Below, in pieces: positions 8,486 through 17,705 of a stretch of DNA of 44,236 nt. Numbering within the stretch: the stretch's first letter is position 1; each line of letters opens with the position of its first letter. Made by a program: the position numbers and the translations under genes. The notes under the pieces are model-generated. The model saw only the letters and a list, made by a program, of their open reading frames with translations. It searched no databases and was not told where the DNA came from. Origin of the DNA: Candidatus Iainarchaeum sp. (GTDB lineage Archaea > Micrarchaeota > Micrarchaeia > Burarchaeales > Fermentimicrarchaeaceae). Location of the stretch: assembly GCA_028714235.1 (NCBI GenBank), contig JAQTMQ010000006.1, positions 1 through 44,236 of the forward strand. Direction: 5' to 3'.

Positions 8486-9235
8486 ATGGGCAAGGCATTG
8501 AGGCAGCAGAAAGCGGGCAAGGGCTCCCCCGCGTACCGGAGGCCGTCGCACCGCTTCAGGAGCGAGGCGAAGTTCAGGCCGCTTGACGAAATCGAGAAGG
8601 CCGGGCGGCTTGACGGCGAGGTCGTCGGCTTCGTTGACGCGCCGGAGCGCTCGTCCATCCTCATGGACATCGTTTTCAGCGACAGGACGAGGCTCACGCT
8701 CATCGCGCCCGAGGGCGCCGAGGTCGGCGGAAGGGTTTCGGTCGGCTCCAAGGCGGACATAGAATTCGGGAACGTCCTTCCGCTTGGCGCGATTCCGGAG
8801 GGCCTGCCCGTCTACAACATAGAGGTGGCTCCCGGAGACGGCGGAAAGCTCGTGAGGGCGTCCGGCGGCAGCGGGACCATCGTTTCGCGCGAGAAGGGCC
8901 TGGTTTACGTAAAGCTGCCTTCCAAGAAGGTGGTCACGTTCGACCCGCGCTGCAGGGCGCAGGTGGGCGTGGTCTGCGGGGGCGGGAGGCTTGACGCGCC
9001 CATGCTCAAGGCGGGGACCGCTTTTTACAAGCACCACGCGCTGAACCGCAGGTGGCCGCACAGCAGGGGAGTGAAGATGAACGCCTACAACCACCCGTTC
9101 GGCGGCAAGCAGCACCACAAGGGCAAGTCCTCGTGCGTCTCGCACGGCACGCCTCCGGGCAGGAAGGTCGGCCACATCGGCGCGAGGAGCACCGGAAGGA
9201 GGAGCGCGAAGATGGAGGAAGCGAAGCTCGCTTGA
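8486..9235 (+). CDS. rpl2: ribosomal protein L2
   Basis: MGKALRQQKAGKGSPAYRRPSHRF...; HHKGKSSCVSHGTPPGRKVGHIGARSTGRR. Confidence 0.95.
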   Translation: MGKALRQQKAGKGSPAYRRPSHRFRSEAKFRPLDEIEKAGRLDGEVVGFVDAPERSSILMDIVFSDRTRLTLIAPEGAEVGGRVSVGSKADIEFGNVLPLGAIPEGLPVYNIEVAPGDGGKLVRASGGSGTIVSREKGLVYVKLPSKKVVTFDPRCRAQVGVVCGGGRLDAPMLKAGTAFYKHHALNRRWPHSRGVKMNAYNHPFGGKQHHKGKSSCVSHGTPPGRKVGHIGARSTGRRSAKMEEAKLA

Positions 9236-9250
9236 AATCGGTGATCGATT

Positions 9251-9643
9251 ATGGCTCGCAAGTTTAACTATCGCGGAAGGGCGCCGGAGGATTTGCGCAG
9301 GATGACCTCGGAGGAGGCGCTGCCCCTCCTGACGTCGAGGGCGCGCAGGTTCATAAAGAGGGGGAACAAGCGCTACCGTGGGCTCGTCGAGAAGGTCAAG
9401 GCGGCGGGCGCCGCGGGCGGGCAGGACGTCATCAAGACGCACATCCGCGAGGCGGTCATCCTTCCCGACTGGGTGGGGCTCAAGTTCGGGGTCCACAACG
9501 GGAAGGAGTTCAAGACGGTCGAGATTACCCCAGAAAAGATTGGGAAACGGCTTGGCGAATTCGCGCACACGACCGGCCCGGTGAAGCACAGCGGCCCGGG
9601 CGTCGGCGCGACAAGGGGCTCCAAGTTCATCCCGCTGAAGTGA
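9251..9643 (+). CDS. rps19: ribosomal protein S19
   Basis: MARKFNYRGRAPEDLRRM...GVHNGKEFKTVEITPEKIGKRLGEFAHTTGPVKHSGPGVGATRGSKFIPLK. Confidence 0.95.
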   Translation: MARKFNYRGRAPEDLRRMTSEEALPLLTSRARRFIKRGNKRYRGLVEKVKAAGAAGGQDVIKTHIREAVILPDWVGLKFGVHNGKEFKTVEITPEKIGKRLGEFAHTTGPVKHSGPGVGATRGSKFIPLK

Positions 9644-9654
9644 GCGTGGTCTGC

Positions 9655-10344
9655 ATGCCTGAATTCGGCTATTCGATGGATGTTCCGGCGGGAAAGGATT
9701 CCAAGTTCGCGCGCGCCCAGGTCTACGGGATTGACGCGTCGTGGAAGGACCTCGGCGCGGTTTGCGCGAACCTCGTGGGCCTGACCGCGGAGGAGGCGGA
9801 CGCGCTGCTCGTGAAGGCGGGCAGGGGCGAGTTCCCCATCCGCTTCAGGAAGCACAACAAGAAGATGGGGCACCGCGGCGAGCTCGGCGGAAAGAAGGGA
9901 AGGTACCCGGAGAAATGCGCGAGGATTGCGCTCAAGGTGCTCCGGAACGCGGTCGCGAACGCGAACGCGCGCGGGCTTTTCGGCGAGCTGGTCGTCGTCC
10001 AGTCCTCGGCGAACAAGCAGGGCTCGTTCCCCCGGGTCGCGCCGAGGGGGAGGTGGCGCAGGGCGAACTACGAGACTGCGCGCATGGAAATCGTGCTCAA
10101 GGAGGCGGCCGAGGCGAAGCCGGACGTGAAGGCGAAGAGGAAGAAGGAGTTCGAGGCGCGCGCCGAGCGGAAGAGGAAGGCGCGCGAAGAGGCGGAGAAG
10201 GCGCTCGAGAAGGAGCTCGCCGCGCACGAGGGCCACGCCCACGCGCACGAGGGCGAGGGGGCGGAGGAGAAGAAGCTGACTCCCGAGGAAAAGGAGGCGG
10301 AGAAGGCGCTCGAGAGGGCGCAGATGTCGCAGGGGCAGGGATGA
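9655..10344 (+). CDS. rpl22: ribosomal protein L22 with charged C-terminal extension
   Basis: MPEFGYSMDVPAGKDSKFARAQVYGIDASWKDLGAVCANLVGLTAEEADALLVKA; K/E/A-rich tail. Confidence 0.93.
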   Translation: MPEFGYSMDVPAGKDSKFARAQVYGIDASWKDLGAVCANLVGLTAEEADALLVKAGRGEFPIRFRKHNKKMGHRGELGGKKGRYPEKCARIALKVLRNAVANANARGLFGELVVVQSSANKQGSFPRVAPRGRWRRANYETARMEIVLKEAAEAKPDVKAKRKKEFEARAERKRKAREEAEKALEKELAAHEGHAHAHEGEGAEEKKLTPEEKEAEKALERAQMSQGQG

Positions 10345-11027
10345 GTCGAGGTGAGCGGTTGGCAGTCGAACGCAAATTCATCGAGGATTCAATTGCGCGG
10401 TTCAGGATAGCGGAGTTCCTTGAGCGCGAGCTTGACCGCGCCGGCTTTTCGCGCGTGGAAATCCAGAGGACGCCGATGGTCACGCGCATAGCGGTGGAGG
10501 TCACGAAGCCGGGAAAAGTCATCGGGAAGCGCGGCGGCTCTATACGCGACCTCACGGAAACGATTACCACGAAGTTCGGAATCCAGAACCCGCACATCTC
10601 GATTGCCGAGGTGCAGAACATAGACCTCGAGCCGAGAATCATGGCGAAGTCCGTGGTCCGGCAGGTGGAGACGGGGAAGAACGTGCGCAGGGTGCTCCAC
10701 TTTTCGCTCAAGAAGGTGATGGACGCGGGCGCGCTTGGCGCGGAAATCGTCGCGAGCGGGAAGATTGCGGCGAAAGGCGGGCGCGCGAAATGCATGAGGG
10801 TGATTGCCGGCTACCTTCCGAAGGCCGGGGAGCCGACGCGCCTCGTCCGCGAGGCGCACGTGACCGCGTACCCTAAGTCGGGCGCGATTGGCGTGCTCGT
10901 GAGGATAGTGCCGCCCGGGACGCAGTTCCCGGACAAGAAGGAGATGAAGCCGATAAGCCTGCCGAAAGTGATTACCGCGGCCGAGGACGTTGACGCGCCC
11001 GCCGCGGGCGAGGACGTCGTCGCGTGA
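10341..11027 (+). CDS. rps3: ribosomal protein S3
   Basis: ERKFIEDSIARFRIAEFLERELDRAGFSRVEIQRTPMVTRIAVEVTKPGKVIGKRGGSIRDLTE (KH domain). ATG 10341, or TTG 10359 after a GGTGAG SD. Confidence 0.93.
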   Translation: MSRGERLAVERKFIEDSIARFRIAEFLERELDRAGFSRVEIQRTPMVTRIAVEVTKPGKVIGKRGGSIRDLTETITTKFGIQNPHISIAEVQNIDLEPRIMAKSVVRQVETGKNVRRVLHFSLKKVMDAGALGAEIVASGKIAAKGGRAKCMRVIAGYLPKAGEPTRLVREAHVTAYPKSGAIGVLVRIVPPGTQFPDKKEMKPISLPKVITAAEDVDAPAAGEDVVA

Positions 11028-11051
11028 GCGCGGCGTTTTCTGGTGGTTTTG

Positions 11052-11273
11052 ATGGCGATTTTGAAGCTCAAGGAAATCAGGGAGATGGAGGATGCGGCGC
11101 TCGACAAGCGGGTCGGCGAGCTCCGCGACCAGCTCAACGCCGAGCTCGGCTCGATTGCGGCCGGGGGAAAGGCGAGCAACCCGGGAAGGATAAGGGAAAT
11201 CAGGAGGACGATTGCGAGGATTCTGACCGTGAAGAACGAGCGCGCCGGGCTGGCGCGGGGGAAGGTATCGTAA
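11052..11273 (+). CDS. rpl29: ribosomal protein L29
   Basis: MAILKLKEIREMEDAALDKRVGELRDQLNAEL...RREIRRTIARILTVKNER-type sequence. Confidence 0.92.
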   Translation: MAILKLKEIREMEDAALDKRVGELRDQLNAELGSIAAGGKASNPGRIREIRRTIARILTVKNERAGLARGKVS

Positions 11274-11579
11274 ATGGCCGACATATGCCCGAAGTGCGGG
11301 CTTCCGACCGAGATTTGCGCCTGCGAGGCGCTCGTCAAGGAGGAGGCGGTCCGCATAAAGGTTTACACGACTAGGAAGAGGTTCGGCAAGCTTGTCACCA
11401 TCGTGGAGGGGCTGAGCGCGTCCGACCTCAACGGCGCGGCGAAGGAGCTGAAGAGGAAGCTCGCCTGCGGCGGCTCGGCGAAGGACGACTACATCGTGCT
11501 CCAGGGGGACCACAAGCGCAAGGTCCGCCAAATCCTGGTCGGGATGGGCTACAACGAGAACAGCATCGACGTGAGGTGA
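11274..11579 (+). CDS. translation initiation factor aIF1 (SUI1)
   Basis: MADICPKCGLPTEICACE...RFGKLVTIVEGL...KELKRKLACGGSAKDDYIVLQGDHKRKVRQILVGMGY. Confidence 0.95.
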   Translation: MADICPKCGLPTEICACEALVKEEAVRIKVYTTRKRFGKLVTIVEGLSASDLNGAAKELKRKLACGGSAKDDYIVLQGDHKRKVRQILVGMGYNENSIDVR

Positions 11580-11872
11580 AGCGCGTGATTACGCCGGACA
11601 ACGTCCTCATCCATGAGCTCATCGGGCTCGAGGCCGAGGTCGTCCGGTGCGCTGACAGGGGAATGGAGGGAGCCAAGGGGAAAGTGGTTGACGAGACGAG
11701 GAACACCCTCGTCATGGAGACCGGGGCTAAGGAGAAGACGGTTCCGAAAAAGCCATGCCTCTTCCGCTTCACGCTCCCGGACGGGAGGAAGGTCGAGGTC
11801 GAGGGGAAAATGATTGCGTTTGACCCGGTTGAAAGAAGCAAGAAGCTTGCCCAGCATTGCAGGGTGATTTGA
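11576..11872 (+). CDS. rnp1: ribonuclease P protein component 1 (Rpp29/Pop4)
   Basis: Standard position between aIF1 and S17; LIHELIGLEAEVVRCADRGMEGAKGKVVDETRNTLVMETG. Confidence 0.88.
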   Translation: MKRVITPDNVLIHELIGLEAEVVRCADRGMEGAKGKVVDETRNTLVMETGAKEKTVPKKPCLFRFTLPDGRKVEVEGKMIAFDPVERSKKLAQHCRVI

Positions 11873-12159
11873 TGGTTGACGAGAAAAGCGGCGGGAAAAG
11901 CATCAGGACGCGCGGCGCCGTCATGGAGGGGAGGGTAGTGAAGGACCGGGCCAAGAAGACGGTCATCGTGCAGCGCGACCTGGTCCGCCCCGTCCCGAAA
12001 TACGAGAGGTCAATCCGCGTCCGCTCCAAGGTGCCCGCGCACAACCCCGACGGAATCGGGGCGAAGGCGGGCGACTGGGTGCAGATTGAGGAGTGCAGGA
12101 AGCTTTCGAAGACGAAGGCATGGGTTGTCACCAAGGTGTTGAGGAAGGCTGGTGAATAA
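11872..12159 (+). CDS. rps17: ribosomal protein S17
   Basis: GRVVKDRAKKTVIVQRDLVRPVPKYERSIRVRSKVPAHNPDGIGAKAGDWVQIEECRKLSKTKAWVV. Confidence 0.94.
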   Translation: MVDEKSGGKSIRTRGAVMEGRVVKDRAKKTVIVQRDLVRPVPKYERSIRVRSKVPAHNPDGIGAKAGDWVQIEECRKLSKTKAWVVTKVLRKAGE

Positions 12160-12161
12160 TC

Positions 12162-12560
12162 ATGATGGGTCTAAGCAGCCGCGTGGTGCGCGGCCTACAG
12201 GTCGGCTCATTCGTCAACGTGGACGACAACAGCGGCGCCAAGTACGCGCAGATTATCGGGGTGCTCGGCTGGAAGGCGCGCAGGGGCAGGGTCCCGAAAG
12301 TCGGCGTCGGCGACCTCGTGATTATCGCGGTGAAGAGGGGCACGCCGCAGATGAAGAAGAAGGTTGAGCGCGGCGTGGTAGTCAGGCAGAGGAAGGAGTT
12401 CAGGCGCGCGAGCGGCGGCCGCGTCATGTTCGAGGACAACGCGGTGGTCCTCGTTGACGACCAGGGGCTCCCGAAGGGGACGGAAATCAAGGGCGCGATT
12501 GCGAGGGAAGTCGCCGAAAGGTACCCGAAAGTCGCGGGAATCGCGGCCGCGGTCGTGTAA
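12162..12560 (+). CDS. rpl14: ribosomal protein L14
   Basis: VGSFVNVDDNSGAKYAQIIGVLGWKARRGRVPKVGVGDLVIIAVKRGTPQMKKKV. Confidence 0.95.
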   Translation: MMGLSSRVVRGLQVGSFVNVDDNSGAKYAQIIGVLGWKARRGRVPKVGVGDLVIIAVKRGTPQMKKKVERGVVVRQRKEFRRASGGRVMFEDNAVVLVDDQGLPKGTEIKGAIAREVAERYPKVAGIAAAVV

Positions 12561-12580
12561 TTCGTTTGCCGGTGATGTTG

Positions 12581-12997
12581 ATGGCTTTGAGCGATTCGGT
12601 GCAACCGAGGAAGCAGAGGAGGGCGCGCAGGGAGGCGCCGCTGCACGCGAGGCAGAAGCTCGTGCACGCGCACGTTTCAAAGGACGCGCGCGAGAGGAAC
12701 AGGATTGAGAGGAGGAGCGCGGCAGTGCGCGAGGGGGACAAGGTCAGGATAATGCGCGGCAAGTTCAGGGGGCACACCGGAAAGGTGACCGAAGTGGACT
12801 TGAAGTCGCTCAAGGTTTATGTTGAGGGAGCCGTTGCGCGGAAGGCGAAGGGGCAAGAGGTCCCCGCCGCCATCGAGCCGTCAAACCTGTGCATCACGGA
12901 GTTTGACTTTTCGGACAAGCGGCGCAAGGCGATTTTGGAGCGCAAGGGGATGCCGGGAAGCGGCGCGGCGAATGCGGGCGCGCCGGCTTCCGGATAA
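12581..12997 (+). CDS. rpl24: ribosomal protein L24
   Basis: MALSDSVQPRKQRRARREAPLHARQKLVHAHVSKDARERN...VREGDKVRIMRGKFRGHTGKVTEVD (KOW). Confidence 0.94.
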   Translation: MALSDSVQPRKQRRARREAPLHARQKLVHAHVSKDARERNRIERRSAAVREGDKVRIMRGKFRGHTGKVTEVDLKSLKVYVEGAVARKAKGQEVPAAIEPSNLCITEFDFSDKRRKAILERKGMPGSGAANAGAPASG

Positions 12998-13008
12998 GGT
13001 GATAGGTT

Positions 13009-13710
13009 ATGGCAGGGAAAGGGGGCTCACCGCACTTGAAGCGCCTTGCGGCGCCGAGGTACGTTCACGTTCCAAGGAAGAGGTTCGTGTGGCTGGCCAA
13101 GCCCATGCCGGGAACGCATTCGGCGGGCGAGTCGGTCGCATTGGTGACGCTCGTGCGCGACATCCTCGGGTTTTCCGACAACGCGCGCGAGGCGAGGAAA
13201 ATCATCCGCGAGGGCGGGGTGCTCGTTGACGGCAGGGCCGTGAAGCGCGAGCGCTTCCCCGTCGGGCTCATGGACGTCGTGAGCCTTCCGTCGGTGAAAA
13301 AGTTTTACCGCGTTTCGGTGGACAGGCAGGGGAGGATGAAGCTCGTGGAGGCAAGCGAGGCGGGCTCGGACTACAAGCTTTGCGTCGTGAAGAGGAAGGG
13401 CAACGTGAGGGGAAGCCTGACGCAAATCGGCCTGCACGACGGCAGGAACCTCGTTTACGGCGAGGACGTGCGCGTGGGCGACACGGTGAAGCTTTCCGTG
13501 CCGGCGCAGAAGGTGCTCGGCGTAATCCAGCTCAAGGAGTCCGCGAAATGCCTCGTCACGAAGGGCAAGCACGCGGGCGTTCTCGCGACGGTCGAGAGGC
13601 TGCACCCGAGGAGGAGCAGGCGCGACGCCGAGGCGACGCTCAAGAGCGGCGAGGAGGAGTTCACCACCGTGAAGAAATACCTGTTTCCGGTGGGCGGGGA
13701 GCTCGACTGA
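13009..13710 (+). CDS. rps4e: ribosomal protein S4e
   Basis: GGSPHLKRLAAPRYVHVPRKRFVWLAKPMPGTHSAGESVALVTLVRDILGF. Confidence 0.95.
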   Translation: MAGKGGSPHLKRLAAPRYVHVPRKRFVWLAKPMPGTHSAGESVALVTLVRDILGFSDNAREARKIIREGGVLVDGRAVKRERFPVGLMDVVSLPSVKKFYRVSVDRQGRMKLVEASEAGSDYKLCVVKRKGNVRGSLTQIGLHDGRNLVYGEDVRVGDTVKLSVPAQKVLGVIQLKESAKCLVTKGKHAGVLATVERLHPRRSRRDAEATLKSGEEEFTTVKKYLFPVGGELD

Positions 13711-13726
13711 GCGCAGGTGAATGTTT

Positions 13727-14269
13727 ATGGCTGAAGCTGGCAAGGGGAACCCGATGAGGGACATCCGCGTGGAGAAGGTCACGCTCAACATCGGAGTGGG
13801 CGAATCCGGGCAGAAGCTCGAGAACGCGAAGGCGCTCCTCACGAAGGTTTGCGGGAAGAAGCCGATGACCACGCTCGCGAAGGTGAGGAGCCCCACGTGG
13901 AGAATCAAGCCGGGCGACCCAATCGGCGCGAAGGTCACGCTGCGGGGGGGCGACGCGGTCGGCGTGCTGAAGCGCGCGCTCGAGGCGGTCGACAAGCGGC
14001 TTGAAGAGTCCTCGTTCGACCGGCGCGGGAACTTCTCGTTCGGGGTGCGCGAGTACATAGACTTCCCGGGCGTGAAGTACGACCCGAAAATCGGGATTCT
14101 GGGCTTTGACGTCTGCGTGACGCTCTCAAGGAAGGGCGCGCGCGTGACGAGGAGGAGGCGCATGAAGGCGCGCAGGCTGGGCGCGGGGCACGTCGTGACC
14201 GCGGACGAGGCGCGCGCTTTCGCCGCCAGGGATTTCGGGGTCGAGTTTGCGGAGGCTGCGGCCAAGTGA
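13727..14269 (+). CDS. rpl5: ribosomal protein L5
   Basis: [67 protein letters not shown]. Confidence 0.95.
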   Translation: MAEAGKGNPMRDIRVEKVTLNIGVGESGQKLENAKALLTKVCGKKPMTTLAKVRSPTWRIKPGDPIGAKVTLRGGDAVGVLKRALEAVDKRLEESSFDRRGNFSFGVREYIDFPGVKYDPKIGILGFDVCVTLSRKGARVTRRRRMKARRLGAGHVVTADEARAFAARDFGVEFAEAAAK

Positions 14270-14288
14270 TTGGCTTCGGGGGATGTTC

Positions 14289-14477
14289 ATGACCGAGCGA
14301 AAAAGGAAGAGGAAGGCTGCCGCGGAGAAGAAGTCGGTTTCGAGGCTGAAGGGAAGGGGGAACCGGGTGTGCAGGTTCTGCGGCAACGCGCGCGGGCTCG
14401 TCAGGAAGTACGGCCTGAACGCATGCAGGCGCTGCTTCCGCGAGCGCGCCGAGCACATAGGCTTCAGGAAGTTTTGA
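14289..14477 (+). CDS. rps14: ribosomal protein S14 (zinc-type)
   Basis: [41 protein letters not shown], CxxC...CxxC; N-terminal [11 protein letters not shown]. Confidence 0.92.
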   Translation: MTERKRKRKAAAEKKSVSRLKGRGNRVCRFCGNARGLVRKYGLNACRRCFRERAEHIGFRKF

Positions 14478-14488
14478 AGGGTGTTTGA

Positions 14489-14884
14489 ATGGTGCTTTGC
14501 AACGATCCGCTGGCTAACGCGCTCAACACTATCCGGACGCATGAGAGGGCCGGGAAGCGCGAGTGCGACATAGTGCCGGTCTCGAATTTCGTGAAGGAGG
14601 TGCTCCTGCTTTTCCAGAAGCACAACTACATCGGCGAATTCGAGTTCGTGGACGAGGGGAAGGACGGGCACTTCAAGGTGAAGCTGCTCGGCAACATCAA
14701 CGACACGAACATCGTGAAGCCGCGCTTCTCCGTGAAGAAGGCGGATTGGAACAAGTGGGAGCAGCGGTTCATCCCGAGCAAGGACTTCGGCATGCTCATC
14801 GTCTCCACCCCGTACGGCCTGATGACGAACGCGGACGCGAAGAAGAAGGGGACCGGCGGCAAGCTCGTCGCATACGTTTATTAG
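14489..14884 (+). CDS. rps8: ribosomal protein S8
   Basis: CNDPLANALNTIRTHERAGKRECDIVPVSNFVKEVLLLFQKHNYIGEFEFVDEGKDGHFKVKL. Confidence 0.95.
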   Translation: MVLCNDPLANALNTIRTHERAGKRECDIVPVSNFVKEVLLLFQKHNYIGEFEFVDEGKDGHFKVKLLGNINDTNIVKPRFSVKKADWNKWEQRFIPSKDFGMLIVSTPYGLMTNADAKKKGTGGKLVAYVY

Positions 14885-14893
14885 GTGATTCCA

Positions 14894-15397
14894 GTGGTTG
14901 CAATTCCGCAAGGCGTAACGGTTGCCGTTTCAGGCCAGAAGGTCTCGGTGAAGGGGCCAAAGGGCGCATCGGAGCGCGAGTTCAAGGTGAAGGGCCTCGT
15001 GATAAAAAGCGACGGCGCAAGCGTCGCGGTTTCGGAAAAGGATGGCGCGAAGCTCGGGCCGGCAATCCTGAACACGGTCGAGTCGCACATAACCAACATG
15101 GTGAAGGGCGCGGCCGAGGGCTACGAGAAGAAGATGCGGGTCGTTTACGCGCACTTCCCGATTTCGCTCGAGACGAAGGGCAACAAGTTCGTGATAAAGA
15201 ACTTCATCGGCGAAAAGAAGAGCCGCGAGGCGGTCATCGTCGGCGCGACGAAGATTGCGGTTAAGGGCCAGGACGTAACCGTTTCCGGGCCGAGCAAGGA
15301 GGACGTGGGGCAAACCGTTTCCAACATCCGCGCGGCAGTGAAAATCAGGAACCGCGACCCGAGGATGTTTCAGGACGGGCTTTACTTGGTGGCGTGA
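14894..15397 (+). CDS. rpl6: ribosomal protein L6
   Basis: VAIPQGVTVAVSGQKVSVKGPKGASEREF...VYAHFPISLETKGNKFVIKNFIGEKKSREAVIVG; GTG start after GGTGAT. Confidence 0.94.
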   Translation: MVAIPQGVTVAVSGQKVSVKGPKGASEREFKVKGLVIKSDGASVAVSEKDGAKLGPAILNTVESHITNMVKGAAEGYEKKMRVVYAHFPISLETKGNKFVIKNFIGEKKSREAVIVGATKIAVKGQDVTVSGPSKEDVGQTVSNIRAAVKIRNRDPRMFQDGLYLVA

Positions 15398-15408
15398 CGG
15401 TGGTGTTC

Positions 15409-15792
15409 ATGGCTGAAACGACTCAAATTTCGCCGAAGAAGCTAAGGAAGCTCAGGCTCGCGAGAAAGCACCCGAGGTTCTTCCGCCAGAACCAGGGCAG
15501 GGGGACCCGCAAGCGCGTCAAGGACAACTGGAGGAAGCCGCGCGGCATCGACAACAAGAAGCGGGAAAAGGTTTCCACTTTCGGCGCGGAGCCCAACATC
15601 GGCTGGAGGAGCGCGAAGGCAATCCGCGGCCTGCACCCGAGCGGCCTGGCCGAGGTCAGGGTCGAAAACGTGGAAATGGTCGCCGCGGCCCCGGCGAAAT
15701 CCGCCGTGAGGATAGGAGGCTCGGTCGGGAAAAGGAAGCGCGAACTGATTTGCGCGAAGGCGCGGGAGCGCGGGCTCAAGGTTTTGAATTAA
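15409..15792 (+). CDS. rpl32e: ribosomal protein L32e
   Basis: LARKHPRFFRQNQGRGTRKRVKDNWRKPRGIDNKKREK...NIGWRSAKAIRGLHPSG. Confidence 0.94.
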   Translation: MAETTQISPKKLRKLRLARKHPRFFRQNQGRGTRKRVKDNWRKPRGIDNKKREKVSTFGAEPNIGWRSAKAIRGLHPSGLAEVRVENVEMVAAAPAKSAVRIGGSVGKRKRELICAKARERGLKVLN

Positions 15793-15802
15793 GGTGATAT
15801 TG

Positions 15803-16321
15803 ATGTCGGTCAAGACCGTTCGCAGGGTTGCTGCAAGGCTCCTCGGAGTCGGCGAGAGCAGGGTCTTCATCAGGCCCGACAGCGTGAAGGAGGCCGAGGA
15901 GGCCCTGACCGCGGACGACATCCGCACGCTCATAACGGAGGGAGCCGTCTACGCGGGGAGAATAAAGGGCGTGCCGAGAATCCGCGCCCGCATCCTCCAC
16001 AGGAAGAAGAGGAAGGGGAGGCGCGGGGGCGCGGGCTCGCGGAAGGGCGCGAGGTACGCGAGCGTCCCGAAAAAGGAATTGTGGAAGGCGAAGACCCGCC
16101 TCCAGCGCGCAACCCTGAAGGAGCTGCGCGCGGGCGGCCGCCTCAAGGAAGGCGTCTACAGGAAGGCGTACCGCATGGTCAAGGGCAACGCGTGGAGGAG
16201 CAGGGGCGCGATGATGGCGCACTTCGAGGACGCGAAATGGCTCGCCCCCAAGGCGGAAGGCGCCCCGGCGCGCGCGAAGGCGCAGGATTCGCCCGCGGCC
16301 CAGGCCGAGGAGACGAAGTGA
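15803..16321 (+). CDS. rpl19e: ribosomal protein L19e
   Basis: MSVKTVRRVAARLLGVGESRVFIRPD...RRGGAGSRKGARYASVPKKELWKAKTRLQR; Ala/Pro/Glu-rich C-tail. Confidence 0.94.
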   Translation: MSVKTVRRVAARLLGVGESRVFIRPDSVKEAEEALTADDIRTLITEGAVYAGRIKGVPRIRARILHRKKRKGRRGGAGSRKGARYASVPKKELWKAKTRLQRATLKELRAGGRLKEGVYRKAYRMVKGNAWRSRGAMMAHFEDAKWLAPKAEGAPARAKAQDSPAAQAEETK

Positions 16322-16354
16322 TTGGATTGCGTTTGCGCAAGAGGTTGATGGTTT

Positions 16355-16939
16355 ATGCCTAAAGCAACTGGCCCGGTTTACCGCGTCCCCTTCAGGAGGA
16401 GGAGGGACTCGCTCACGAATTACGCGAAGAGGCTCGCGCTCGTGAAGTCCGGGAAGCCGAGGATGGTAGTCCGGAAAAGCCTGAAGCGCGTGAGCGTCCA
16501 GTTCATGGGTTTCGCGGGCGCTGGCGACGAGGTAATCGCGGCCGCGGACTCGCGCGAGCTCGCCGGGCTCGGCTGGGTTCCGAGGAGGAACCTCCCGACC
16601 GCGTACCTGGTGGGCGCGCTCGCGGGAAGGCGCGCTCGGGAAAAAGGCGTTTCCGGCTTCGTGCTCGACATCGGGCTCGGCGCGGCCTCCAAGGGCGCGC
16701 TTCCCTTCGCCGCGGCGAAGGGGGCGGTTGACGCCGGCCTCGAGGGCGGCTCGGGCGAAGGCAAGGTTGACGAGGCCCGGATTTCGGGCGCGCACGTCGC
16801 AAAGTACGCGGAGTCCATCAAGGGCTCGCCGCAATACGGGAAGCAGTTCGGCGCGTTCGTCAAGGCGGGCGGCGTCCCGGAAAAGCTTCCCGAGCTGTTT
16901 GCCGCGGCGAAGGCGAAGGTTTTGAAGGGAGGGGCATGA
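16355..16939 (+). CDS. rpl18: ribosomal protein L18
   Basis: MPKATGPVYRVPFRRRRDSLTNYAKRLALVKSGKPRMVVRKSLKRVSVQFMGF. Confidence 0.94.
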   Translation: MPKATGPVYRVPFRRRRDSLTNYAKRLALVKSGKPRMVVRKSLKRVSVQFMGFAGAGDEVIAAADSRELAGLGWVPRRNLPTAYLVGALAGRRAREKGVSGFVLDIGLGAASKGALPFAAAKGAVDAGLEGGSGEGKVDEARISGAHVAKYAESIKGSPQYGKQFGAFVKAGGVPEKLPELFAAAKAKVLKGGA

Positions 16940-16941
16940 TT

Positions 16942-17676
16942 ATGGCGGGGAAGCGCAGGTACACGAGGAGGCAGGAGGAGAGGCCTCCGTTCAACCCGGA
17001 CGCATGGACGCCGAGGACGGAGCTCGGGCGCAGGGTCAAGGGGAAGGAAGTCGTCAGCATAGACGAAATCTTCGAGCAGGGGAAGCCCGTCCTCGAGTCG
17101 GAGATAGTGGAAATGCTTTTGCCCAACCTCACCGACACGGTTCTCGAAATCAAGATGACGCAGAGGATGACGGACTGCGGCAGGAAATCAACCTACCGCG
17201 TAGTCGCGCTCGTGGGCGACGGGGCGGGCCACGTGGGGATCGGCGTGGGGAAGGCCGCGGAAGTGAAGCCGTCCATAGAGCAGGCGGTGAAGTACGCGAA
17301 GAGGAACGTGACCACGATTCCGCTCGGCTGCGGCTCGTGGGAATGCGACTGCAAGACGAAGCACACTGTCCCCATCACTGTGAAGGGGAGCAACGGCTCG
17401 GTCCACGTGACCGTGAAGCCGGCGCCGAAAGGGCTCGGCATCGCGGCAAGCGAGGTCGTGAAGAAGGTGCTGCGCGCGGCGGGCGTGCGCGACGCGTGGT
17501 CATTCACGCGCGGCAGGACGAGCTCCATCTACAACACCTCGATGGCGGCGCTTGACGCGCTCGAAAGCCTCAACGGGATGAAGGTGAAGGGGACGTGGGA
17601 GTCCCAGTTCGGGGGCGGGCCCGCGCCCGAGGCCCCCGCGGCGGCCCCAGAGGCGGCCGCCGGGGCGAAGGCGTGA
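16942..17676 (+). CDS. rps5: ribosomal protein S5
   Basis: MTDCGRKSTYRVVALVGDGAGHVGIGVGKAAEVKPSIEQAVKYAKRNVTTIPLGCGSWECDC; Ala/Pro-rich C-tail. Confidence 0.95.
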   Translation: MAGKRRYTRRQEERPPFNPDAWTPRTELGRRVKGKEVVSIDEIFEQGKPVLESEIVEMLLPNLTDTVLEIKMTQRMTDCGRKSTYRVVALVGDGAGHVGIGVGKAAEVKPSIEQAVKYAKRNVTTIPLGCGSWECDCKTKHTVPITVKGSNGSVHVTVKPAPKGLGIAASEVVKKVLRAAGVRDAWSFTRGRTSSIYNTSMAALDALESLNGMKVKGTWESQFGGGPAPEAPAAAPEAAAGAKA

Positions 17677-17705
17677 GCGGATCTTCCGTGAATCTGGTGA
17701 TGGTT

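Noticed and set aside
7262-9589. 775-aa minus-strand ORF
   Set aside because: Antisense to L3-L4-L23-L2-S19; arginine/histidine/leucine-rich shadow ORF typical of high-GC codon bias.
9741-10340. Upstream extension of the S3 frame
   Set aside because: Overlaps L22 out of frame; G/R/E-rich shadow. S3 begins at 10341 or 10359.
17595-17705. N-terminal extension of L30
   Set aside because: Overlaps the S5 C-terminus; L30 begins at ATG 17706 after GGTGATGGTT.
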